From positions 1-37,371 of the forward strand of contig JABARW010000087.1 of assembly GCA_019186845.1 (NCBI GenBank): a DNA stretch of 37,371 nt, in the 5' to 3' direction. The stretch's first letter is position 1; every line of letters begins with the position of its first letter. A model generated the notes under the pieces. It saw nothing but the letters and a program-made list of their open reading frames with translations. It searched no databases and was not told the origin of the DNA. Made by a program: the position numbers and the translations under genes. Shown piece by piece: positions 17,402-26,702 of the stretch. The DNA is from Planctomycetota bacterium (GTDB lineage Bacteria; Planctomycetota; UBA8742; UBA2392).

Positions 17402-20400
17402 TGCGTCGCGCCCTGCTCTGCCTGCTGATGCTGGTCCCCGCGCTTTACCTGCTGGGGTGCGGCCCCGTCGGCATTGCCCTGGCCGGCGGCACCACAGGCG
17501 GCATTTTCGGCTTTGGCGGCAAGAAAGAGAAGGAAGACAACAACGCCGCCCCCTTTGTCATCGTCAATGCCCTGCTGCGCGAAGACTCGCCGGCCTCTAT
17601 CAACTACCTGCTGCTGGACCCCGAAAGCAACGCGGCTTCGATTTCAGCGCAGTACCGCGTCGGCGCGGGTCCCTGGCAGAACTGCACGGCGGGCCTGGGC
17701 GGTGATGGCACCTCGGGCCTGGCATCCAGCCCCGCGGGCGTGCCCCACGTGTTCAAGTGGGACTTCGTCTCCGACCTCGGCACCACGGCTCTGACTTCGC
17801 CGGTTGATGTGCGCGTGGCCGCCAACGACGGGCGGCAGGGGCCCTTTGGAGAGCGGCTGGGGCTGGTGATCGGCAACGATCCTCCGGTGGTCAGCGGCGT
17901 CAACGCCAATGCGACGTCGGGGCTCGTGCTGGTGTCCTTCACGATCTCCGACAGCTCGTCGGATGTCGGCACGGTCGATGTCGCCTTCTCGACGGACCAG
18001 GCCCAGACCTGGAATGTTTTGAGCGCCCTGGCCGGAGACTTTCTGGGCAGCCCGCCCGCGGGTCTGCTCACCACTACGGGCGGCCAGACGGCCCAGTTCA
18101 TCTGGAACAGCAACGTTTCACTGCCCAGCTTCCAGGGCGACGTGTTTTTGCGCCTCGTGCCCAAGGACGCTCCCCCCGGCTACCCCCTGCCAACGGAGGG
18201 CGCGGCGGTGGTCTTTGGTCCCGTCCAGATCTCCAACACGGCCAACACACCGCCGCGTCTGACGGTGCTCACGCCTCTGACGGGCGCCGTGGAAAGCAGC
18301 CGCGTGCGCGTTGAGTACACGCTGGCCGACGACCAGTCCAACCCCAGCGAAGTGTTCGTGGAGTGGTCGCTCAACGGCACGGCCTACAACACGGCCACGG
18401 TGTCCAACCAGACGCTGCCCGGCGTGTCGGGCCCCTTCGTGACGACGCCTGCCCCCGCCCGATTTGAGCTGGTCTGGGAAGCCCTGGTGGACTTCGCCGC
18501 GGCCGCGCCCAACGGCGTGTTTTTGCGCCTGACGCCGCGAGACGCGGCGGCGGGCCAGGCGCAGGTGTTTGGTCCCCTGACGGTGTTTGGCAACCGCGCG
18601 CCGGAAGTGGGATCGGTCAGCGTGCAGGGCAACGGGGGCAATGTGCAGTTGACGTTGAACCTGCGCGACAGCTCGTCCGATCGCGTCAGCGTCGCGCTGG
18701 AGATGATTGTGGGCGGGGTGCCGACGGCCCTGACCTCGACGGACTTTGGCGGGGCAGACCTGACCAACCTGCGGGCCTCACCCGGCGGCGAAGACAACCT
18801 GCTGCTCTGGAATACCTCGCTGGCCCTGGCGGGGGTGAATGATTCTGCCGTGCGCCTGCGCGTCACGCCGACAGACCTGCCGGCGACGTTCGGCGCGGCG
18901 GCCCTGAGCGGCGCGCCCTATGTCAGTGAGAGCTTCCCGGTCATCAACAATCCCTCGGGCCCTTCGCCGATGCAGGTGGTGGTGACCAGTTCGACGGCCA
19001 CGGTGCCGTTTGGCGGCGGCGTGGTCGTCAACGCGCAGGTGTTGCCGGCTACGGCCAGCCAAAGCGTGAGCTGGAGCATCGTCGAGGGCGCAGGCTACGG
19101 CACGCTCATGTTCTTTCCGCCGCAGGTTTATTTCGCGCCGGGGGTGCCTCCGACTGCCTATCGCCCCTACGTCACGGTGCGCGCGACGAGCACGGTCAAC
19201 TCCGCGGTGTTTGGCGACTATCGCTTCTACTGGGGCAACCCGCCGACCTCTGTCAGCGTGGGGCCCAGTGGCCAGAGCGTGCTGCTGGGAGACATTCTGC
19301 GCATGACGGCGCAGGCGGCCCCCCTGGGCCTGGCGCCGCAGATTGTGAGCTGGAAGGTCGTTGAAGGGCCCGCCTCGGGCAGCATTGACGCGGAGGGGCT
19401 TTACCGCGCCCCGGCCGCCATGCCGCCCTCGCCCGTGGTCACCATCCGCGCCACGGCCGTCAATGGCGTGGTGGGCAACACCACCCTGACCCTGGCCCAG
19501 CGCCCCAACCGCGTCGTGGTTTCAGCGGCCGGGCAGGCCACCACGCTGGCCCTGGACGGCACCTTGCAGTTCAGCGCCCAGGTCAACCCCTTTCCCGACA
19601 CGCCCCAGGCCGTGCGCTGGCGCATCCTGTTTGACGGCGAAGATCGCGGTGCGGGCGACGCCGCCGTGGGGCGCATCGACGCCTCGGGCCTCTATGCCGC
19701 GCCCCACTTCCTGCCGCGTCCGGTCAAAGTGCAGATCGAGGCCAGCAGCAACGCCCTGCCGGCGATTTCCGGCCGCTACACCCTCACGCTGGCCGCGCCG
19801 CTGCCCACATCGCTGGACGTAACGCCCGCCACGGCCACCGTGATCGCAGGCGGCAAGGGGCGCCAGTTCAGCATCTTCAACCTGCTGCCGGACAACGCGG
19901 GCGCAGCCGTGGTCTGGACGCGCAGCCCCGCCCTGGGAACCATCGACACCGAAGGCCGCTACACGCCGCCCGCCGGCGTGGCCCAGCAGACGGTGGTCGT
20001 GATCACGGCCACCAGCGCCGTGGCGCCGGGCGTCAACGCGACAGCCACCCTGACCGTGATGCCCGCGACGGCGGACATTCCTGTTTCCGTGACGATTGTG
20101 GCCAATACGCCCGCGGTGCCCTCAGGCGGAAGCCCGGTGCAGTTCTACGCGACGGTGAGCCCTGACGGCTCGCCCCAGGCCGTGAGCTGGTCGGTCATTT
20201 CCGGCGGCGGCAGCATCCAGGCCGCAACGGGCCTGTACACGCCGCCCGTCACCAGCCTCGACGCCACCGTGACCCTGCGCGCCACGAGTGACGCCAACGG
20301 CTCGGTCTTCGACGAGTACACGCTATGCATCACGGGCGCCGGCAGCCCCTGGGCGCTTGTCAGCGGCCGCGCCCTGGGCCGCGACCAGCCCAGCGGTTTC

Positions 20401-22314
20401 CATGACGCGCTCAACAACTATTTCTGGGTGATCGGCGGCAAGAGCGAGGCCAGCGGCACGCGCCACGACACGGGCGTGTTTGCCTATGACCTCACCACCA
20501 ACCGCTGGCTGAGCCTGCCCCCGGTGGGCGATGGGGCCATGCACAACACCATCTCGGCTGCGCTCGACAGTGTGAACCAGCGCATTCTGGCCGTCGTGGG
20601 CGATGAAAACGCCCCCGCCCAGCTCTTTGCGCTGGACCTCAACAACCTCGCCGGCGGCTGGCTGGCCCTTTCACCCGGCGGCATCGCCAACGCTCCGGTG
20701 CTGCCCGGCAACTTCCGCTACCTCACGTTCTTTGACCCCGGCGCCGCCGCGCCTGGCGACGAGCGCTTGTTCGTGGTCAAAGACGGCGTCAGCGCGCACA
20801 CTGTGTATCGCCTGAACACCTCCACGGACGTCTGGCTCACGCCCTTGAACCTTGCCGTGACGGCCGCGCCCCGCGAGCCCTCGCGCTGCGTCCACGCTTA
20901 CAGCGCGTCTGACAACCGCCACTTCGTCATCGGCGAGCCCGGCGCGGTTTCTCCCTCTTCCGGGCTGTTTGTGTGGCAGGTGAACCCGGGCGCTTTCACC
21001 TTCACGCCCCAGGCGCAGAGCGGCGCCATACCCGCGGGCTTCCTCAATGGCGCGCAGGCCGCCTTTGACGCCGCGCGCAACCGAGTTTTGGTCCATGGCG
21101 GCAGCCAGGAAACGGCGGGCTTCTCCGGCGGATTCTGGAGCCTGAACCTGACCACGCCCGGGCAGGCCGTGTGGTCCAACGTGACCATCAGCGGGGAGTC
21201 GGCTCCCAGCCGCGCTTTTGGTGCCATGGCGGCCACGGGCAACCGCGCCCTGCTCTTTGGCGGGCGGGACGAAGCGGGCGCCTTTGGCGACCTGTGGGAC
21301 TTCGACCTTTCAAACCTCGGCCTGGCGCAGGTGACCCGCACGGGGCTGTCGCCCCTGGACTTCGCACCCCAGGGCCGGCGCTGGGCGGCCGGCGTATGGG
21401 TGGCGTCCGTCAACCGCGCGTTCCACTTTGGCGGCCAGACGGCAAGCGGCGCCAGCAACGAGCTGTGGGAGATGAGCTATGACGCACTGGCCGGCAGTGT
21501 GGGCTGGTTGCGCGTGACGCCCGCGGGTCAGGCTCCGCCGCGCCTCTTTGGGGCCAGCCTGGTGCTTGATGCCGCGCGCAACCGCCTGCTGCTCTTTGGC
21601 GGCAGCGACGGCAGCACGCTGTTCGCCGACGTCTACGCCTTTGACCTCGCGACGAGGCAGTGGGCGTTGCTGGCACCCCTGGGCACGCCACCCGCGGCGC
21701 GCTGGGCGGCGGCGGCCTGCTTCCGCGAATCGGCGGACCAGCTCATCGTTTACGGCGGCAAGCAGGACACCGACGTCGCTGATTTCGGCTCGAACCTGGC
21801 CGCTGACGTGCACCTGCTGGATTTCAGCGGCGGCCCCCAGGGTGTCTGGGTGCAGCCCGCGGTGGTGGCACCCACGGTGCCTGACGGCCGCATGGGCGCG
21901 ACGGCGGGCTTTGACACGCTGACGCAGAAGCTCCTGGTTCATGGCGGCTACAGCCGGCCTTCGCAGGGTAACGGCCAGTTGCTGGCCCTGGACCTGGGCA
22001 GCGGCATCTGGAGCGTGCCGGGCATAAGCAATGCTGCCCACCCGGCCGGGGCCTTTGACTGCGCGACGGCCTTCATGCCGGACTGCGCCCGCTTTGTTTC
22101 GGCGCCGGGCCTGGCGGGCGCCACCCAGGCCCTGGTCATGGGGCTGCCCAAGGCCCGCTGGCAGAACCTGACGGCCGCGCCTTCGGCCCATGCCCGCGGC
22201 GCCAGCGGCCTGTTTGACCCTGTCAACAAGCGGTTTTTCGTGGTGTTCGGCAACCAGCTCCAGTATGGCGTCGAGGCCGGCAGCAGCGGCGTGAGAGTGA
22301 TGGCCTTCAAATAA
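17401..22314 (+). CDS. Large lipoprotein: Ig-like repeats, five Big_2-like domains and a Kelch-type propeller
   Basis: Predicted lipoprotein of 1637 residues. ATG 17401 shares its A with the TGA of the giant gene, and GGAGGA lies about 8 nt upstream. The signal peptide ends in the lipobox LLGC (Cys20), followed by a Gly/Lys-rich tether. Residues about 45-520 hold four related beta domains ending in patterns such as VFLRLVPKDAPPG and VRLRVTPTDLP. Residues about 525-980 hold five Big_2-like domains, each with a SWxVxxG...GxYxxP pattern. From about 981 to the end there are Kelch motifs such as YFWVIGG, RVLVHGG, RALLFGG, RAFHFGG, RLLLFGG, QLIVYGG and KLLVHGG, forming a beta-propeller. There is no galactose-oxidase catalytic signature. 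It is probably a ligand-binding envelope protein acting with the neighbours. Confidence 0.82.
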   Translation: MRRALLCLLMLVPALYLLGCGPVGIALAGGTTGGIFGFGGKKEKEDNNAAPFVIVNALLREDSPASINYLLLDPESNAASISAQYRVGAGPWQNCTAGLGGDGTSGLASSPAGVPHVFKWDFVSDLGTTALTSPVDVRVAANDGRQGPFGERLGLVIGNDPPVVSGVNANATSGLVLVSFTISDSSSDVGTVDVAFSTDQAQTWNVLSALAGDFLGSPPAGLLTTTGGQTAQFIWNSNVSLPSFQGDVFLRLVPKDAPPGYPLPTEGAAVVFGPVQISNTANTPPRLTVLTPLTGAVESSRVRVEYTLADDQSNPSEVFVEWSLNGTAYNTATVSNQTLPGVSGPFVTTPAPARFELVWEALVDFAAAAPNGVFLRLTPRDAAAGQAQVFGPLTVFGNRAPEVGSVSVQGNGGNVQLTLNLRDSSSDRVSVALEMIVGGVPTALTSTDFGGADLTNLRASPGGEDNLLLWNTSLALAGVNDSAVRLRVTPTDLPATFGAAALSGAPYVSESFPVINNPSGPSPMQVVVTSSTATVPFGGGVVVNAQVLPATASQSVSWSIVEGAGYGTLMFFPPQVYFAPGVPPTAYRPYVTVRATSTVNSAVFGDYRFYWGNPPTSVSVGPSGQSVLLGDILRMTAQAAPLGLAPQIVSWKVVEGPASGSIDAEGLYRAPAAMPPSPVVTIRATAVNGVVGNTTLTLAQRPNRVVVSAAGQATTLALDGTLQFSAQVNPFPDTPQAVRWRILFDGEDRGAGDAAVGRIDASGLYAAPHFLPRPVKVQIEASSNALPAISGRYTLTLAAPLPTSLDVTPATATVIAGGKGRQFSIFNLLPDNAGAAVVWTRSPALGTIDTEGRYTPPAGVAQQTVVVITATSAVAPGVNATATLTVMPATADIPVSVTIVANTPAVPSGGSPVQFYATVSPDGSPQAVSWSVISGGGSIQAATGLYTPPVTSLDATVTLRATSDANGSVFDEYTLCITGAGSPWALVSGRALGRDQPSGFHDALNNYFWVIGGKSEASGTRHDTGVFAYDLTTNRWLSLPPVGDGAMHNTISAALDSVNQRILAVVGDENAPAQLFALDLNNLAGGWLALSPGGIANAPVLPGNFRYLTFFDPGAAAPGDERLFVVKDGVSAHTVYRLNTSTDVWLTPLNLAVTAAPREPSRCVHAYSASDNRHFVIGEPGAVSPSSGLFVWQVNPGAFTFTPQAQSGAIPAGFLNGAQAAFDAARNRVLVHGGSQETAGFSGGFWSLNLTTPGQAVWSNVTISGESAPSRAFGAMAATGNRALLFGGRDEAGAFGDLWDFDLSNLGLAQVTRTGLSPLDFAPQGRRWAAGVWVASVNRAFHFGGQTASGASNELWEMSYDALAGSVGWLRVTPAGQAPPRLFGASLVLDAARNRLLLFGGSDGSTLFADVYAFDLATRQWALLAPLGTPPAARWAAAACFRESADQLIVYGGKQDTDVADFGSNLAADVHLLDFSGGPQGVWVQPAVVAPTVPDGRMGATAGFDTLTQKLLVHGGYSRPSQGNGQLLALDLGSGIWSVPGISNAAHPAGAFDCATAFMPDCARFVSAPGLAGATQALVMGLPKARWQNLTAAPSAHARGASGLFDPVNKRFFVVFGNQLQYGVEAGSSGVRVMAFK

Positions 22315-22315
22315 C

Positions 22316-25300
22316 ATGAACGAACGCACCCGACTTGACGAGCTGTTCATGTCCCAGGCCCTGGGGCGCGGCATGCTTTCGTCGGTGCAGATCCACCGGC
22401 TGATGGAGGAGGTCAAGCGCCGGCGCATGACCAAGCCCTCGGTGTTTGCCCACGACGTGGCGGTGGACCTGGGCCTGCTCACGCGGGACAAGGCCCTTTC
22501 GCTGCTGCGCTCAGACGCGGTGCAGCAGACGCTGATCGGGGCGGGCCCGGACCTGGAGCCCGTGCGCACGCTCATTGGCGTGCCGCCGGCGCCTGCCTCG
22601 GCCCCTGCCTCGGCCCCTGCTCCCGCCCCCGTTGCGCCTCTGCCCGTGCCGACCAGGCCCGTTGCGCCCCCGCCCAGGCCGGCCTCCTCGGAAGTCAAGG
22701 CCGCGCCCGAGCCGGCCGCCAGGTCTCCCATCTCGGAGCGCCGCCCGGCCACCCTGCTGGGCCAGCGCGAGGTGGTGCGCCCCGGCGATGAGCGCCCGGC
22801 AACGGTGCCGCCCCAGCGCCCGCTCAAGCCGCCGCCCGAGTCACGCTCGCCGTCGCTGGTTTATCCCGTGGTCGATCCCAGCGGCGGGCCCACGCCGGCG
22901 GCTCCCCTGCTGGAGCCCGAGCCTGCGGTGCCAGAGCTGCTGCCCACGTTGATTGAGTCTCCGCTGGAAGAGCCCAAACGCCCCGCTTCCATTACTTCGC
23001 GCGAAACTCCCGTGCCGCAGACGATGCGCGAAGCGCCCGTGCCGCAGACGATGCGCGAAGCGCCGACGGCCGGGCCAGATCCCTTCTTGCCCACGATGCT
23101 GGAGCCTTCGCGCATGGTGGCGCGCAAGCAGCACCCCAGCGACACCGAGCGCGTCGAGCGCATCCAGCCCACGCTGGTCGAGGCGCCCGCCGCGCCCAAG
23201 GCTCCCCCGCCGGTCGCGCCTTCCGCGCAGCCTGACGCTCGCCCGCCTTCGCTTCTGGAACCTGTGTCCAAGACCGAGGCCCCCGCGCTGCCCAGGCAAG
23301 CCCCCGGCGAGTCCACGGGCCAGGGCACGGGCGCCAAGGTTCGCGCCGGGCTCGGGGCGGGCTCCAAGCTCGGCATCGAGTCCGACGTCACCGATGCCAT
23401 CGACGCCACCGACGCCGGGGCCGAAACGGCGGATGAAAACACCGACATTTTCGGCGCCGAAATGACCATCGCCCAGTTGCGCGAAAACAAGGGGCTGAGT
23501 GAGGGCGTTTCGCTGGACAGCCGCGCTGAAAAGCTGCGGGCCGCCACGCGCATGCGCTTTGGCGATGTGGCGCACCGTCGCTACCGCGTGCTGCGCGAAA
23601 TTGCGCGCGGCGGCATGGGCAAGGTGCTGGAGGTCATCGACACGGATCTGCGGCGGCCCGTCGCGCTGAAAGTCCTGCGCAGCGAGATGCTGGAGAACCG
23701 CGACATCGTGGAGCGCTTCCTGGAAGAGGCGCAGATCACGGGCCAGCTCGAACACCCCAACATTGTGCCGGTGCATGAAATCGGCGTGGACGCGCGCAAG
23801 AACCTGTATTTCACCATGAAGCTGGTGGAAGGCATGGACCTGGCCACCATCTTCCAGAAGCTGCGCGACGGCGACGAAGAAACCACGCGCACCTACACGC
23901 TGGCGCGCCTGCTGGAAGTCTTCATCAAGGTGTGCGAGGGCGTGCACTTCGCCCACTCCAAGGGTGTGATTCACCGCGATCTCAAGCCGCCGAACATCAT
24001 GGTCGGGCGTTTTGGCGAAGTTCAGATCATGGACTGGGGCATTGCCCGCATTGTGGGTTCGCGTTCGGGTCTTGAAAGCCGGCGCGGGGTCATGACGGAC
24101 AGGCGCGAGGAAGAAGACGGCGGCCAGACCATGGTGGGCACTATCGTCGGCACGCCGACGCACATGTCGCCCGAGCAGGCCCGCGGCGAAACCGTCACGC
24201 TCAAGCCCACCTCGGACATTTTTTCTCTGGGCGTGATCCTGTACGAAATGCTCACGCTGCAACTGCCCTGGGCGGGCCGGCAGGTCAAGCTGGTGCTCGA
24301 CCAGGTGCTGCACAGCGAGCCCAAACCGCCCATGGAGGCGGCCCCAAGCAGGAATGTCCCGCCCGAGCTCAACGCCCTGGTCATGAAGTGCCTGGTCAAG
24401 GACCCGGAACGCCGCATCCAGAGCGCCAAAGAGCTGATGGACAACCTGCGCAGCTACATTGAGGGCGGCACCATGGCCGCCGTGCAGTACACGTTCTTCC
24501 AGCTCTTCAGCAAATGGCTGGCGCGCCACAAGGCCAGGGTCATCACCGTCGCTTTGATCATGCTGGCGCTGATCGGCAGCGGCAGCGGCGTGTGGTGGGT
24601 CATCCGCGAGCAGGAACGCAGCCAGATTCCCATCTTCCTGCAGCGCGGCGGCGAGGCCGCCCAGGAAGCGCGCAACCTGCTTGTCAGGAAGGACTTCTCG
24701 CCCGCGCGCGAGAAGGCGGCCGAAGCCTTCAGCAATTTTTCGCGCGTGCTTGAAATCGACCAGGACCTGCCCGAGGCGCGCAGCGGCGCCGAAGAGATGA
24801 GCGTACTGCGCGGCAAGATTGCCTCCGAAGAAGAGGCCTGGGCCCGCACGGAGGATGAGCGTCGCCTCAAGGAACAGGAAGAGCGCGACAAAGCCGAGCG
24901 CGAGCGCAGGCTCAATGCCGCGCTTTCCGTGGCGCGCCAGGCCCTGCGCGAGGCCGACGACGCCTTCGGCGGCGACCAGTTCACGCGCGCCGTGCGCCAG
25001 TCCTATGAGGCGGCGCGGGACCGCTTCCGCGACGTGCAGCGCATTGAGGAAACCAGCAAGGAGGCTCTGGCGGCCATTGCGCGCATTGACGCCTGGATCC
25101 AGACCTACGAAAAGCGCATCCGCATCACCGAGCAGCTCGAGGAAATTGAAAGCCGGCTTAGCGAGGCCAGGCGCCAGTTCGGAGAGGTCAAGGCCGACAC
25201 CGAATTCAAGGATGCCCAGAAGCTGCTGGCCGGCGTCATCCGTTCCTGCGATTCCGCCCTGACCATCGGCGGCGGGCTGGATGAAGCCGCCGAATCCCAC

Positions 25301-26689
25301 CGCAAGGCGGCCAACCTCAAGGCCGCGGCCACGCTTGAATTCGGGCGGCGGGCGCTTGAAATCAAGCAGTTTGAACTGTGCGAGTACATGCTGGGGCTGG
25401 CGCGCGACACGCGCGAGCGCGCCGACGAAGTCCAGGCCCTGGAGCTCGAACTGGCGAAGCAGAGCGCGCTGGCCAGCAGCTTCACCAAGCTTTACGCCGC
25501 CGCCGCCGCCGCCATCGCCCAGGCCGAAAGCGCGTCGGACATCAAGCTCTGGGAAATTGCCCTTCAGCGCACGCGCGAAGCCGAAACCGAGGCCGCCACC
25601 AGCCGCTACGCCAGCGACACCCAGCGCGCCCAGCTGGCGGAATGGGTCCAGCGCGCGCAGCTCAAGCCCGTGCAGGTGCGCGACGCGCGGGCCCAGAACG
25701 TGGACGACATGATCAGCGTCGAGGCAGAGTACGCCTTACTGCTGGAGCGGGTGCTCAAGGTCGAGAAGTACCGCACTGATGCCGCCCAGGCCCGGGAGGA
25801 GCTGCGCCGGCGCCTCGTGGCGACCCTGCGCGCCGAAGCCGCCAAGTCCCGCGGCGCCCAGGCCCGGGAGTACCTGACCCGCGCCATGGCCTACACGGCC
25901 GACGAACTCCAGAAGCGCGAACTGGAAATGCTGCTCGAGGACGTGGCGGCGCGCGAGGCCATCGGCGAGCTGGACGCCAAGATGGCGCTTTTGCCGCGCG
26001 GCAGCTTCCTGCTGGGCTCCACGCGCGAAAGCGACGGCAACCCGCAGCGGCAGGTGGAGCAGAAGGCTTTGGTGTTCATGGACAAGTATCTGGTGACGAA
26101 CGCCGATTACCGCCAGTTCGTGCAGGCCGGCGGCTATGAGAACCTCGAACTCTGGGACGAAGAAGCCTCGCCCCTGCTGGCCGGCTTCAAGGACAGCACG
26201 GGCCAGCCGGGACCCGCCGGCTGGGCCGACGGAGGCTTTGACGCCACGCTCGCGAACCTGCCGGTGACGGGAGTGAGCTGGTACGAGGCGAGGGCGTATG
26301 CGCGCTGGGCGGGCAAGCGCCTGCCCACCTCTGACGAATGGGAAATCGCGGCGGGTGCCCCGCGCTCGGACAAGGATGAAGTGCCGGAGTTCGCCTTTGG
26401 CACGCGCGAGGAAGCGGCGGCGACGGGCGGAGTGAAGACGCTGCGCGAGGTGGGCACGGCCGAGTGGGACAGGAACGCCCTGGGCGTGCGCGACCTGGGC
26501 TGCAACGGCGCCGAATGGACGGCGACGCCCCACAGCGCGGGCCGCGCGGTGTTCAAGGGGGCCGAGCCCGGCATGAAGCTGGAACTGTTCCTGCGCTTTG
26601 CCAGGCGCGCGAAGAATTCCTCGGCTCCCCTGGCCGACCGGTCGCTGGGGCGGGGCTTCAGGTGCGTGCGTGATTTCAGGTTTCAATAG
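22316..26689 (+). CDS. Transmembrane Ser/Thr kinase fused to an FGE-sulfatase-fold domain
   Basis: PknB-type kinase of 1457 residues starting 1 bp after the lipoprotein stop. A small helical N-terminal domain (1-80) precedes a Pro-rich linker (about 85-370) with repeated T-[LM]-x-[EG] motifs. The kinase domain (about 420-715) has the Gly-rich loop ARGGMGKV, the lysine in VALKVL, the catalytic loop HRDLKPPN, DWG in place of DFG and GTPTHMSPEQARGE, so it should be active. One membrane helix (about 740-762) is followed by a long coiled coil (about 765-1215) and a C-terminal FGE-fold domain (about 1221-1457; VSWYEARAYARWAGKRLPTSDEWE, GRGFRCVRDF) predicted to lie outside the inner membrane. The FGE part lacks the paired catalytic cysteines of true formylglycine-generating enzymes. 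I infer a sensor domain regulating the kinase. Confidence 0.9.
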   Translation: MNERTRLDELFMSQALGRGMLSSVQIHRLMEEVKRRRMTKPSVFAHDVAVDLGLLTRDKALSLLRSDAVQQTLIGAGPDLEPVRTLIGVPPAPASAPASAPAPAPVAPLPVPTRPVAPPPRPASSEVKAAPEPAARSPISERRPATLLGQREVVRPGDERPATVPPQRPLKPPPESRSPSLVYPVVDPSGGPTPAAPLLEPEPAVPELLPTLIESPLEEPKRPASITSRETPVPQTMREAPVPQTMREAPTAGPDPFLPTMLEPSRMVARKQHPSDTERVERIQPTLVEAPAAPKAPPPVAPSAQPDARPPSLLEPVSKTEAPALPRQAPGESTGQGTGAKVRAGLGAGSKLGIESDVTDAIDATDAGAETADENTDIFGAEMTIAQLRENKGLSEGVSLDSRAEKLRAATRMRFGDVAHRRYRVLREIARGGMGKVLEVIDTDLRRPVALKVLRSEMLENRDIVERFLEEAQITGQLEHPNIVPVHEIGVDARKNLYFTMKLVEGMDLATIFQKLRDGDEETTRTYTLARLLEVFIKVCEGVHFAHSKGVIHRDLKPPNIMVGRFGEVQIMDWGIARIVGSRSGLESRRGVMTDRREEEDGGQTMVGTIVGTPTHMSPEQARGETVTLKPTSDIFSLGVILYEMLTLQLPWAGRQVKLVLDQVLHSEPKPPMEAAPSRNVPPELNALVMKCLVKDPERRIQSAKELMDNLRSYIEGGTMAAVQYTFFQLFSKWLARHKARVITVALIMLALIGSGSGVWWVIREQERSQIPIFLQRGGEAAQEARNLLVRKDFSPAREKAAEAFSNFSRVLEIDQDLPEARSGAEEMSVLRGKIASEEEAWARTEDERRLKEQEERDKAERERRLNAALSVARQALREADDAFGGDQFTRAVRQSYEAARDRFRDVQRIEETSKEALAAIARIDAWIQTYEKRIRITEQLEEIESRLSEARRQFGEVKADTEFKDAQKLLAGVIRSCDSALTIGGGLDEAAESHRKAANLKAAATLEFGRRALEIKQFELCEYMLGLARDTRERADEVQALELELAKQSALASSFTKLYAAAAAAIAQAESASDIKLWEIALQRTREAETEAATSRYASDTQRAQLAEWVQRAQLKPVQVRDARAQNVDDMISVEAEYALLLERVLKVEKYRTDAAQAREELRRRLVATLRAEAAKSRGAQAREYLTRAMAYTADELQKRELEMLLEDVAAREAIGELDAKMALLPRGSFLLGSTRESDGNPQRQVEQKALVFMDKYLVTNADYRQFVQAGGYENLELWDEEASPLLAGFKDSTGQPGPAGWADGGFDATLANLPVTGVSWYEARAYARWAGKRLPTSDEWEIAAGAPRSDKDEVPEFAFGTREEAAATGGVKTLREVGTAEWDRNALGVRDLGCNGAEWTATPHSAGRAVFKGAEPGMKLELFLRFARRAKNSSAPLADRSLGRGFRCVRDFRFQ
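23009..23062 (+). repeat. 27-bp perfect tandem repeat in the kinase linker
   Basis: Two identical 27-bp units (23009-23035 and 23036-23062) encode PVPQTMREA twice in the Pro-rich linker. The repeat keeps the frame, so copy-number change would add or remove a Thr motif without breaking the kinase. Confidence 0.9.
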
Positions 26690-26702
26690 GGCGGGAGACG
26701 CG

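Noticed and set aside
24031..24039. DWG in place of DFG as a sign of a dead kinase
   Set aside because: The metal-binding Asp and the Gly are kept, as are the HRD Asp and the beta-3 Lys; an aromatic change at the middle position does not by itself remove activity.
22841..25300. Open frame of 819 codons on the minus strand
   Set aside because: It is fully antisense to the kinase gene, has no domain signature and is rich in Gly, Ala and Arg as expected for an antisense frame in GC-rich coding DNA.
25978..26689. Formylglycine-generating (sulfatase-activating) enzyme activity
   Set aside because: The fold is there, but the paired catalytic cysteines are absent and there is no sulfatase gene in the window.
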